A stretch of DNA of 64,000 bases from Poronia punctata (lineage: Eukaryota > Ascomycota > Sordariomycetes > Xylariales > Xylariaceae), in NCBI GenBank assembly GCA_022579005.1, contig MU401471.1, positions 200,345 through 264,344 of the forward strand, given 5' to 3'. Below, one piece after another: positions 46,295 to 56,331 of this stretch (position 1 is its first letter; each line of letters starts with the position of its first letter). A model generated the notes under the pieces. It made no database searches, was not told the origin of the DNA, and was given only the letters and a program-made list of their open reading frames with translations. The translations under genes were made by a program, and so were the position numbers.

Positions 46295-48591
46295 GTCTGG
46301 AGAGAACTGTGGTGTGGAAGATGAACGTTTGATCCCCTAACTCCGATCCTTAATCATCCGTAATAGGTACGCCGTCGCTGGGGAATTTCGTGTCAGGGGC
46401 TGCCCAGCTTAACTCGTATTTTTTCTATTATTGCTATATTAGATCCGTGGCTTGCCAATTCTACGTTGAAACGAAAAGCTTGCTACCTTGAACATTTGTC
46501 AAGTAGGTATGCAAGGTGAAAATGTCACATTTCAAGTTCGTCCTCGTTGTTGCATGATGATGATGATAGTGGGTATATCATATGAGCCCGCGTCCAGCTG
46601 TGCGCAGTCTATTGGAGACAATATGATTGCGCCATGTGAGGTGAGAAGGCACCTGCTGACAAAAACAAGTCCAACACATAATGTTTCGCTTTTTTTTATT
46701 TTTTAACGTTGTTGGATGGCTGAGAGTGTTCGCACGCAATATTGCATCAGTTCGGGTTTGGCCAATCCTTGTGTAAGTCACATCTTTAACACCTAGATAG
46801 CCAACTAGGCAGGCATAATAACTCCATGTTCCAGCCAAAAGACACTTTTATAATCAGATATATATCTCTGGGTTAATTATTAGCCTGGGCACAACTTTCT
46901 ACCTAACCTACCTTTTTACATGTTTCGAGCGGACATGGGCGGACGGACGCATGGAGTTGGAAAATCAACATTCCCCAAACCAAGTTGCTGTCCCCAATAG
47001 ACTTAGTGATACGATGCAGGTACCATTCCATCTGATGAAATGTAGACTTGTTTTTTCTGTAACAAGCCACATATCTGTCTTTTCTATGTTACAAATACAT
47101 ATGTGCAGATAATAATCACCAGACGCGAAACAAAGTTGTGTAAAATACAATAAATATCCTTGGCTTCGGCGACAGCACTGCCCCGTTGTAATGCACGGTG
47201 CGAGTAAAGTAGTATTCCGGGTTCCGTAACCTGACACCTTGGCGCGTCTCGGATCGTATGTAGGACTTCGCCATGATTCAACGCCTTTTCAGCAGTCTAG
47301 TTTACGCGGCCCTTCCAGGGTTCTAGATTCTAGAAGGATCGATCGTCTTTGCTTTCTTTATACGAGTATATATAGCTTACTTGAGGTGGTGAAAGCCATG
47401 TTGCCTTTTTTGATTATAATAAGTCTTAAAATAGTCGGATATTAATTGCCCAGCGGATGAAACAGATTGACAGGGGGGTTTTAGTTTACAGGAGGAGACG
47501 TACGAGTAGATCGTCAACCATGATAGGTGAACAGAATTACAGCCGCAGCTATTAAGGTGGAAAATAAGCAGTTGCCGTTAGCTATTACTAGACTGCGAGT
47601 AGGAAGGGGAAACAAAATCTTTGTCCAGGGCATGGTAATAGACAAGTCAAAACCTAAATCTGGATCAGAAATACCTAGCCTATGGACTTAGACTGTTGTA
47701 CAAAACGAGAGGCTTTCGCCTGATTAAAGAAGAACCAACTTCTCTACTCCAAGGTATCTGAATAAGGTACCTTGGAAGTTGGACGTTGCTGTACGAGTAC
47801 TCGTATGAAGGGAGAGAATGGTCATCAGGAAGTGGTGTCACCTGTTTAGAGCTGCTAACCTAGGCCCTAGGGTGCTCGCCGGCGTAGGGTGCTAAACAGT
47901 AGCTACAGGAAAAGCGGGTCAGATCTCACAAAGGCTCAGGAGGGTCAAGCTAGTCTAACCTCATCAAGTCTAACCTAGCTTGTCTTGAGAAAGTCAGGAA
48001 GTGGCATTGCTCAGCTCCTTGTACTCGTACGAGAAAAGTCTCCATAGCACCACCTGCTTTGCAGCAGTAGGATGAGCTGCATTGCTTCAAGTTTCCCAGT
48101 CGACCCAAATACGTGTAATCATGCAGAAAGTCGGGAGGAAGTTAGATTATATACCTACTCCGCCTGTAAGGACTTAGAGTGGCTGTGCAAACATGGCTAG
48201 TCCTCAAGTCCGATCCTTTATCCCGCGCGGGCCCTATTCTCCAACTACGTACCGGCATAGGGATGGAATGCCTTGTGGGTTCTTCGAGTTCGTCACGTCT
48301 ATTTTCGGCCTGATGATCACCCAAGTCCACCCCGTGGTGTGGGGCACATTCGTCATCCCACCCCATACCTCGAACTCAACACTGCCTTTGGGATAGAGAC
48401 TTGACACAATTCTTAATATCACTACTTTCCCTCTTCCCATCCGCTCGCTTCTGTTTGACAGTGCTACCCAACTCTGTGACCTAACCAGAATACTTCATAT
48501 ACGACGTCAAGAGATCAACCGTCGGCATTTAGAAACACTCCCTGCGTGTGGAAGACTTTGGCGTGACGCCTCGTAAATACCGTCCGTCAAG
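46295..48591. other. 2.3-kb divergent intergenic region rich in TACTCGTA elements
   Basis: I see no gene. The region contains TACGAGTA at 47361 and 47501, the perfect 14-bp palindrome TACGAGTACTCGTA at 47792-47805, and TACTCGTACGAG at 48022-48033. A repeated CTAACCT/GTCTAACCT motif lies near 47950-47985. Promoters for the permease and for the downstream gene must lie at its two ends. The open frames at 48142-48440 show no family. Confidence 0.55.
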
Positions 48592-50013
48592 ATGCTTGAC
48601 GAAAATTTGCCAACCTTTTACTACAAGCAGTCGCATGATAATCCCCTCTCGACTATCCTCTATTTCAGCCACAACGGTTCGGAACCGGCTCCGGAATATG
48701 CTCTAAAAAGACTGGATCCTACTCTGCCACAAGCGAGAAACAAGTATGCCATAGCACTTGCCGACGTAGTGTCTTCGAGCATCATCTTTGCCGAAGTCCT
48801 GATCGAACCCGAATTCCAACAACCGTCCCTGTCTGCGGCCGAACTCCGTGCACAGGGCAATGTTGCGCCAGCGCCCGTGCCCATAATACCGGAAGGTTTC
48901 GCCATTCAGCTCTACGATCCAGATCAACAGGTTACCGTCAGAGGGGAGAAGAGCACGTGGACTGGCAAGGAGACTTTCGAATTTGAGCTTCCACAACAGA
49001 CATTCCGGATGCCATCAGCAGCGCAGATCGACCGGCAACAGAACGATCCTATCGCAAATAGCCTTTCGCCCAAAGTTGTATTCAAGTGGAAGCGGGAAAG
49101 CAAGTTTAACAAGGATATGACTTGCTACATGACGGGCCACTCGGTAGGTGGTAAGAAGAGCAAGGAGCCCGACATTACTGTGGCATTGTACAAACACGCA
49201 AAAGAACCAAGCATGACGATTTACGAGCCAAACCTACGGAGGGTCGAGGTGGAAGATCGCAAGGGTCTGGAGATTGTCCTCCTTCTCGGCGCAGAGGCGA
49301 TTCGCGAAATCTATATCTCGCCCAGCCGCGATTCATTCAACGTGTCTGGCACTCTACCGACCAAGCGCAAGAACTCGCGGCCTTTGCCTAACCGTCTCGG
49401 ATCTCCCAGGCCCGACGGTCTTACCATGACCTCGGGAATGGGCGTTGGCGGGCCTGGAAAAACAAGCTCGCCCGTCGCGCAGCAGCCCACACCGCCTCTG
49501 GACCCGGATAATCGACGGTTTCCAACCGGCCCTCAGCAAGACGATCGGGAGAGGGAAAGGAGAGACAAGGCGGAACAAGAGCGGATTAAGAAGATGTTGG
49601 AAGATGAGGAGAATGAACGGAGAAAGCGTGAGGCCGAGGTGGAGAGAGAGACAGAGCGGTTGAGGAGGGAGTTTGGAATGGAAGGACAAGTATACAGTCC
49701 AAGACCCGATCTACCTCCCCGACAGAGCCCTGGCCCAAGTCCTGGCGGCAATGGAAGTTCAAGTCGCCCTACGTTACACCTACAGACACCGGCTCCACCA
49801 CCGAGGCCTGTAAGTGCCGGACCTAGACCAGCTGCGGCCGGGCACGGCAGTTGGTTTGCCGGTCCGGCTATGGGTCCGATGATGACTAGACCGGCCCAGT
49901 TTTTTGGTCAACCTCAATCTCAACCTCAACCTCAACCCCAAGCAAAACCAGGACGACGGAGAGGCGGGAGTGGTGATGGAAAAGTTCATAAAAAGAAGAG
50001 CACTTTTTTCTAA
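48592..50013 (+). CDS. Conserved-looking fungal protein of unknown function with globular N-terminus and coiled-coil/proline-rich C-terminus
   Basis: Single exon of 473 residues; the ATG at 48592 is the first in the frame and follows a CCGTCAAG context. Residues 1-245 are globular-looking, with YSTILYF-like beta segments, ADVVSSSIIFAEVLIEP, TWTGKETFEFELP, VVFKWKRES and YEPNLRRVEV...GLEIVLLLGAEAIREIYI. I do not recognise a named domain. Residues about 310-365 form a highly charged helix (RERERRDKAEQERIKKMLEDEENERRKREAEVE) predicted to be a coiled coil. The remainder is Pro/Gly/Gln-rich with PxxP motifs and a run of QPQPQPQ. The protein ends in a basic patch (GRRRGG...KVHKKKSTFF). No membrane segment or signal peptide. 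Its function cannot be stated. Confidence 0.82.
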   Translation: MLDENLPTFYYKQSHDNPLSTILYFSHNGSEPAPEYALKRLDPTLPQARNKYAIALADVVSSSIIFAEVLIEPEFQQPSLSAAELRAQGNVAPAPVPIIPEGFAIQLYDPDQQVTVRGEKSTWTGKETFEFELPQQTFRMPSAAQIDRQQNDPIANSLSPKVVFKWKRESKFNKDMTCYMTGHSVGGKKSKEPDITVALYKHAKEPSMTIYEPNLRRVEVEDRKGLEIVLLLGAEAIREIYISPSRDSFNVSGTLPTKRKNSRPLPNRLGSPRPDGLTMTSGMGVGGPGKTSSPVAQQPTPPLDPDNRRFPTGPQQDDRERERRDKAEQERIKKMLEDEENERRKREAEVERETERLRREFGMEGQVYSPRPDLPPRQSPGPSPGGNGSSSRPTLHLQTPAPPPRPVSAGPRPAAAGHGSWFAGPAMGPMMTRPAQFFGQPQSQPQPQPQAKPGRRRGGSGDGKVHKKKSTFF

Positions 50014-51009
50014 AAGATAAGTTGAAAGAGATTCCAATCTTCTACTTTCCGCTTGGAGGGAAGTCGACGGGTGCACTACTTGTTATATTTACCTACTACC
50101 TAAGTTTTGATGTTGATACCCATGATAATGCTTTACCTACTCCGATCTTTGTTCTTTCACAGAGCCTGATTATGTTAATCTGAAACCCTTGCATCTGCAG
50201 TTCTACAGTCTATGATTTACTTCCTGACTGACACTGAGACGTGACTCCCTTCACTTGATCCCCCATCTGTACTGCAAGTAGGATACCAACATGTTGGTAG
50301 ATGTGAATCACTAACATAAGTCTTATAAGCCCTATCCTTTATTCCAATGTCTTGGGAGGTGTACTAGTATGTATTGTGCGTAGGAAGGACTGCTACTAGA
50401 CTGACTGTCTGATTAGCCGACTCGATATTGGAACAACGTTTACTATGGATGCCTCTACCAGTTCAATATACAAGATTAAACGACCTACATGGCAAGCTAG
50501 TCTTCATTCTGAACTTCCTTCAAAGTTGACATGGCTATATTACAAGTCAGATATGGATTTGGGACCAAGGAACTCTCCTATTACACAAAAAGGCATAACT
50601 GTCTTATATACCAACACTTTCAAATCATTGTGAAGTCTGGGATGATTTCTGTATAAACGAGTGGAAAAGGAAGTCACGCTAGTGTCTTCTGTGCATCCCA
50701 TCAAGGTACACATACATACATACATACATACATACATACCTACATCTACATGTTGAATATCAACAAAGCTGCACACATGCTAGCCCTATCTCTACCTTAA
50801 ACCTACATCCTTATTCCTCAAACATCCAATCGGTACCTTTTATTTCTATTTTCATATTCCTACATTCTTTACTCTTGCCATATCGGACTTTCTCTTCGGC
50901 CTCCCATTGAAACTTGTTTTCAATGGGATCTGGGTTTGTCTACTTCAGTTCTTTCCGGTAGCTTCTATTTTTATTCATCCTCACAAAACTACATATCGCT
51001 CTTTGCACC
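50014..51009. other. Intergenic region with CATA repeat
   Basis: These 1.0 kb contain the 3' end of the upstream gene and the promoter of the BRCT gene. A tetranucleotide array of CATA (about 50709-50739) is present. A short inverted pair, TTGAAAC...GTTTTCAA, sits at about 50908-50922. I see no gene. Confidence 0.55.
50709..50739. repeat. CATA tetranucleotide microsatellite
   Basis: About seven to eight tandem CATA units, followed by CCTACATCTACATG. Intergenic. Confidence 0.9.
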
Positions 51010-53413
51010 ATGCCTAGTAACGGGATGCTCAAACACTGCGTTGTCGCCATCGCAGGTGATCTCGCCGACCCCGAATGGCGGGCAGAGAAAGTGAAACAAT
51101 GGGTAGAGTATTGGGGCGGCACATTCACATCGACGGTCGACAATACAGTCACCCACCTATTGTGCACGCCGGAGAACTTCAAGAAGCTGATCCCCGAGGT
51201 CCGGACAGGTCTTACAAATAAGAGCATCACTGACATTGTCGAGCGAGACTGGCTCCAAGATTCCATCGGCCAGAAATCCCGACTGAACACTTTGCCGTAC
51301 TCTTTCTTCGAAAAGGCCAAGCAGGAGCGTGCAAAGGCGCTCAAGGTCGAGAAGAGATTGAAGGCTTTGGAGAATTGGGAGACTCATGTTAATCCTGGTG
51401 CGAAGCCCTTTGACTTTTATTGTTTTTTCTTTTTCCTTTCTGTTCATTGTTTATATATTTTATTTATCTATTCCTGGTAAAGACGCATACTGACTATTAT
51501 TTGGATAGACTTGTGGCATATCTACCGCGATAGCACATACTTTGAGTACCGAGTCGAACTGAAAAGGGATAACCCAGAGGAAAACATCGTGGGTGAGAAG
51601 TACTTGACTTCTGTAAGTAAAACCCTTTACCTTATCTCCCTGTCATCGACGTTCCTATCCGGATATTTGGTAGCCCGGACAAGCGTCGAGCTCACCGATT
51701 CATTCATCAATTGAAAGTCGAAAACTCTCTGAATGAAATTTAATTATCCTTACTACTGTTTAGATTTGGGAAAGCAATGCGAAACCCTACAACTACATTG
51801 TCTCAACCATCTACAAAAAGCCCAGACGGAAAAGCATCGAGACAAAGCTGAGCAAGTCTCCAAGTGACTTGGACACGGCCTTTAAGATCTTCAAGGCCTT
51901 CTTCAAGAAGAAGACGGGAATCTCGTGGAATGAGAGGATTGATAAGGCGGGAACTACGGGACCAGACCTTTTTCAATATCAGCCTCCTGTAAGTTTTCTT
52001 TCTCACTTGTCTTTTTCTTTCCCCTTCTGTCTCTGCTTCTCAAGGGGGCGTTTCATGCTATATCCTTCATTTGTTTTATTACCCTTGTATATAATACTGA
52101 CCCTTTTGTTATCCGTATAGGGTGGAGGTAAACCGGTTGGATTACTCCCAAACGCGGAAACCAACGGCACTGCCAGCACACAAGCGAAGAACATAACCAC
52201 ACCCAAAGGAAATCAAGAAGAAGGAGAAGACAAGATGCACCAACGCCACCCCAACCTTCGACAACACGAACCCGATCATGACTCCTGGAACCCCGCAAAG
52301 AGACGTCGAGTAGAAATGACACCCGACGACTTGAACAACGCCTCTCCTCTTCCATCTGATTTTCACGACAATGCGGAAGAAGACGTTTACATGGATGCAG
52401 ACGAAGACGACACTTCAGATGATGTTTACGCAGATGCGGAAGAAGAACCAGAATCAGGTGCTGCTATTCCTGCTACCGAGGAAGATATAGCCCGAATCGT
52501 GGCGGAAGCTGAAGTCGAAGTTGCTAGAATCAGAGATTCTGCTGCGGAAGAGGCGAGAGCTAGAGCTGTTGCTGTTGCGGAAGAGGTTGGGAGGTTTCGA
52601 GATGATGATGCTGCTGCTGCTGAAGAAGAAGAAGCGAGAATTAGAGCTGCTTCTGAAGAAGAAGAAGAAAGAGCTAGAACCGAAGAAAGGAACAGAAGAG
52701 CGGCAAGACTCCAAGCCGCTGCTGAAGAGAGAAGCAGAATTTTCGACGAAAGAGCAGGAAGAGTCCAAGCCGCAGCAGACGAACAAGAAGCAAGAATCAC
52801 AGCCGTTCTAGAAGAACAGCGAAGACTTCGTGAAACAGCCGAAGAAGAAGAGAGAATCCAGAACTTCGACGAGAATCAAGTCTATCTCCTTCTCGACGCC
52901 ATTAATCAACCTGACCCCACACCGGTCCCCGTTCCACAACGTCAACGTCAACCCCGTCCACTCAATTTCGACACCTCGTACGAATTCGTCTACGCAGATG
53001 GAAGAACGCCCGAGGAACACGTCGCCGAGACGCGAAGAGCATTAGATCGTTCTATAGAGAGGGAACGCGAGTTTCTTGCTGCTCATCCCGGGTTCAAGGT
53101 TTTGTCGTCGTCGTCGTCGTCGGATGAGGAAGTCCTCCGTAACGGTATTATAAATATCTCGTCGCAGAATGTTTCGAATCCTATACGTTCTGCCGCGACG
53201 AATATTTATCGACAGTCTTCTATGCCTCCTCCTTCTCGTCCTGTCGTGTCGAATAACCAGGCTGCGCTCATTGATGGTTCGGTTTTTCATAGGGTCATGG
53301 ATGATATGAGATTGAGACTTGAGCGGGATGCTGAGGAACGGAGACGGAGAGAGGAGGAGGAGGAAGAGGAGGAAGAGGATGAAGAGGATGACGATGATGA
53401 TGATGAGTTCTAG
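51010..53413 (+). CDS. BRCT and WGR-like domain nuclear protein with long acidic coiled-coil tail
   Basis: Four exons, 51010-51397, 51509-51612, 51764-51988 and 52121-53413, give 669 residues. Joins are in phase: HVNP-D-LWHIYRD, KYLTS-IWESNAKP and YQPP-GGGKPVG. Residues about 7-95 form a BRCT domain (KHCVVAIAGDL, WVEYWGGTFTSTVDNTVTHLL, ERDWLQDSI). Residues about 130-245 resemble a WGR domain of the PARP type (YRDSTYFEYRVEL, EKYLTSIWESNAKPYNY, AFKIFKAFFKKKTGISWNERI, GGGKPVG), although the literal WGR tripeptide is missing. BRCT plus WGR is the N-terminal layout of fungal PARP, but no PARP catalytic domain follows. Instead there is a KRRRVE-type basic patch, an acidic segment and a long Glu/Arg/Ala-rich coiled coil (about 330-460), then an acidic Glu/Asp run ending DDDDDDEF. 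A DNA-damage or chromatin role is inferred. The first donor is GTGCGA, unusual but plausible. Confidence 0.85.
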
Positions 53414-54464
53414 GTGGTTACGATTCACGATTCACGATTCACGACTTGGCGAGCTCGACGACTTGACGAGTTTTGACGACTTTAAGAAGCTTGACGAGTT
53501 TGACGTCTTGACAACTGCTCGTTTGCGTTGGCTTACCTTTGCCTTTGCGTCTTGCCTTGTTACATGGCATAGCATGACGTGGCGTGGCGTTACACGGCGA
53601 TTCACATTTTCGAGGAGTTCATACGATACCACAGGAGTTTCACGCGAATCGCGATGACCTTTTTAACAAGGGCCATGCGATGCGTTTATTGTCGTTGGTC
53701 TTGAGGCGTGGCGTTTCAGGATTTACCTACCTACCTACCCACACTAGGTACCTATGAAATCGCAGAAAAGGGGCCGGCTGGGGTCTCGCTCTTTGAGTCT
53801 ACCTGGATTCATCATCTCACTTTTGCGCGATGATTTCGAGGGGGGGACCTTGCAGAACAGTTAAAGTTAGTTATGGAAATGGACGAATATTTTTTTCGTT
53901 TAATGAGTACATACATACATACATACACATACTGCGAGAGTTGGCCTTCTTTTCATAATCGGTCTACGTACATACTGCGATGCGAAGCCTTCTAGTTAGG
54001 GAGGATTCCTGGTTCTGATAGATAAATGAACTATAAGAAAAACCCGAATGGAGATGAAATGAAGTGAATAATACATCGTAGCGTCTTGTTTGTTTTACTT
54101 GTTAATTTGGATTTAAACACACACGGGGAAAGGAGAAGAGAAAGCAAGCTCCTGACAAATTGTCAAAACCCATAATACAGTCCTATAAACAGACCGCCAA
54201 ATGATACTTAAGACAACATTTAATTATTTCGTCTCATCAAGTCATAATAATCATATTCGCTACAAATATATAGACAGAAAAGAAAAAGAGAAAAAAGACA
54301 ATGCAATGCCGCGCTAGGACCCAGTATGTAAATATAACCTGACCTGACTCCTCCATAGCCTTTCTTTCCCCCCCTTTTCCGCTTTGCCCATGATATCCCC
54401 CCTTTTTACACACACAGACACACAACATACCGATACAAGTTTTCCTGGCAAACAGAACAAATGT
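53414..54464. other. Convergent intergenic region
   Basis: No gene seen in 1.05 kb. GACTTGACGAG-type imperfect repeats follow the BRCT stop codon (about 53440-53515). A tract of TACCTACC (53725-53740) and ATAC repeats (53908-53926) are present. Confidence 0.5.
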
Positions 54465-55629
54465 TTAAAATCTCAGCTTCGGAAAGACGAAGACCAACAA
54501 GACAGCAAAAACCGCCAACCCGGCAATCCATGCATAAAGCATCATCCGGCCCCACCAGCCCTCTCCCTCGGTTAACCTCCGGAGAGTACCCATACGTCCC
54601 GAGATTGTCTCGAGCCCTCGCTCGTTCTTATCTAACCCCTTGCCGGCACCTTCCAAAACGTCTTTATCCTCTTGTAGGGCCGACGAGAAGGCGTGCGTCG
54701 ACTTCTTGAGCGCTTGCGCCATTGACACCATCGATTCCGTCAGTTTATCCTGCTCTGCACGGTGGTGGTCTAGTATCGCCTCTGCTGTCGCTGATGTCGT
54801 CGCCGATGTCGTCGAGGGTTGTTGGGTGAAGAGTTGGGATCGGAGGGCGCTCGTCGTTGATGCCGTGTCTGTCGGCTGTTCTCGTTGTTGTTTTTCCAAT
54901 GCGGTTCCTCGCGCGCGGAGAGTAGGTGATATCGTCGTGCTTTCTTCTTTTGGTCTGGGTAACTGTGACTGTGGCTGCGACCAAGATTCCGTAGTCGTAG
55001 ATAGTGTCGGTTGTTCATGTTCAGGTAAAACAGTCGATTCACCACCACCACCTCCCTCTTCTCCTCCCCATTCGTCTTCCTCCCCTTCACCCCCACCCTG
55101 TTCATGTTCCCCCGCTCTCGACTCGGAGCTCCGGCTCGGCGTCTCAATTATATCCCCTAACAAGTCCTCCTCGCCACTATCGTCGTCGTCCTCTTCGTCG
55201 CTGTCGATACTGAGATCCTCTAATTCGCGCAACCTCTCTTCTAATTGTTCGTAGATCTCGCGCTTAAGGTTCAGATCTGTCTGGGCCGCCTGTCGCTGCG
55301 AGTGCACCTTGATGGCCGCCGCGTCTTGTTCTAGCTTGGTGAGGAGTGTCCGGGCATATTGGATGTTCTTCACCACATAGAGCGTTAGTCAGTCAGCCAA
55401 GTCAGTTTCAATAGGGGAAAAGAGAAGAGGAAGGAGAAGAAAAAAAACATACTATGCGCGACTTTCTTCTCTCATATTCGTTCGTTCGGAGCCGATGTTC
55501 TCGTTCGGCATCCGCGTGTAGTAGGTTCTGTTGTAGACGGTCCAACAGACGGGTGAGGTCCGTCAGCGAATCCGGGTGGGAAGCATTCCTTCCCGGCGTC
55601 GTGACCGGTCTTTGCGTGAGTCGCGCCAT
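54465..55629 (-). CDS. USE1: Use1-type ER SNARE (Golgi-to-ER retrograde transport)
   Basis: Two exons, 55629-55453 and 55367-54465, give 359 residues. The 85-nt intron has a GTATGT donor, an ACTAAC branch and an AAG acceptor; the join reads ERRKSRI-NIQYARTLL, as expected for Use1 proteins. The N-terminal helix has LTDLTRLLDRLQQNLL. A very acidic stretch (EEDDDDSGEED) and a long Gly/Glu/Ser/Thr-rich insert follow. The SNARE-like helix covers about 245-310 (LDHHRAEQDKLTESMVSMAQALKK, then FSSALQEDKDVLEGAGKGLDKNERGLE). A single C-terminal membrane anchor (MLYAWIAGLAVFAVLLVFVF) leaves a short lumenal tail. Use1 works with Sec20, Ufe1 and Sec22 in fusion of COPI vesicles at the ER. I chose MARLTQRP as the start; an in-frame ATG further upstream (55791) would add about 54 residues without family support. 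Confidence 0.85.
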
Positions 55630-56331
55630 CTGTGTGTTGTATCTGCTTTTGGTAAGGGTATCGAGTAGGTGTACTTTATTCAGTTGTGGTATCCCCGTGT
55701 TGCTTCTGTTACGAAAGGTTGGATGGTAGTTTGCGATAGCGTGGCATTTCGACACTTGGAGCTGGGAGACCGATAGCTCGGCCGCTAACAATATGCTAGG
55801 TTAGGTAGGTAGTGCGTATACACGTAGGCAAGTACCCTCCTCTCCAAAAGAATTGCGTAACTGCAGTACATAAACTCGTACGGTACAAATAGGTACATAG
55901 TGTAGAGGTAGCTACGTACATCATTGCATCATCTGGCAAGTGGGGCGCGGGCCTTAGCTTATGCATGTGCAAATACCAACGGTTAACCTACACGTGTGTC
56001 TCTCCAATACTACGGGTACCTACACGTACAGATATAGGCACATAGGTTCAGGTACCTACATCGCTCTTCGCAGAAGTCATAACAGTGACGATGAGAATCG
56101 TAAAGAGACATCTATAAATAAGGTCTCGACAAGTTGTCTTGCTCTTCTATCAGCTACTAATAAAAAAGCATTTGACATGAACATATCGGTACGCTGATAA
56201 TTGACCAAGTTTAGCTATGTGTTCTGTACCATAGCGAGCAGTTACGTCGAGGAAATCGTGAAGCTAAAATTATTGACCCCCACTAAAGACCCGACCCAGA
56301 CAGAGAACAGCATCCGACATGCCATCCCGTC
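55630..56331. other. Region between the USE1 start and the DCP2 stop
   Basis: These 700 bp hold the USE1 promoter and the DCP2 3' end. TAGGTAGGTA and ACCTACA motifs and an AACTCGTA variant (55873-55880) are present. I see no gene. Confidence 0.5.

Noticed and set aside
54640..55254. 204-codon plus-strand Cys/Ser-rich frame
   Set aside because: It is antisense to Use1 exon 2, whose acidic and Gly-rich codons give a Ser/Cys-rich mirror.
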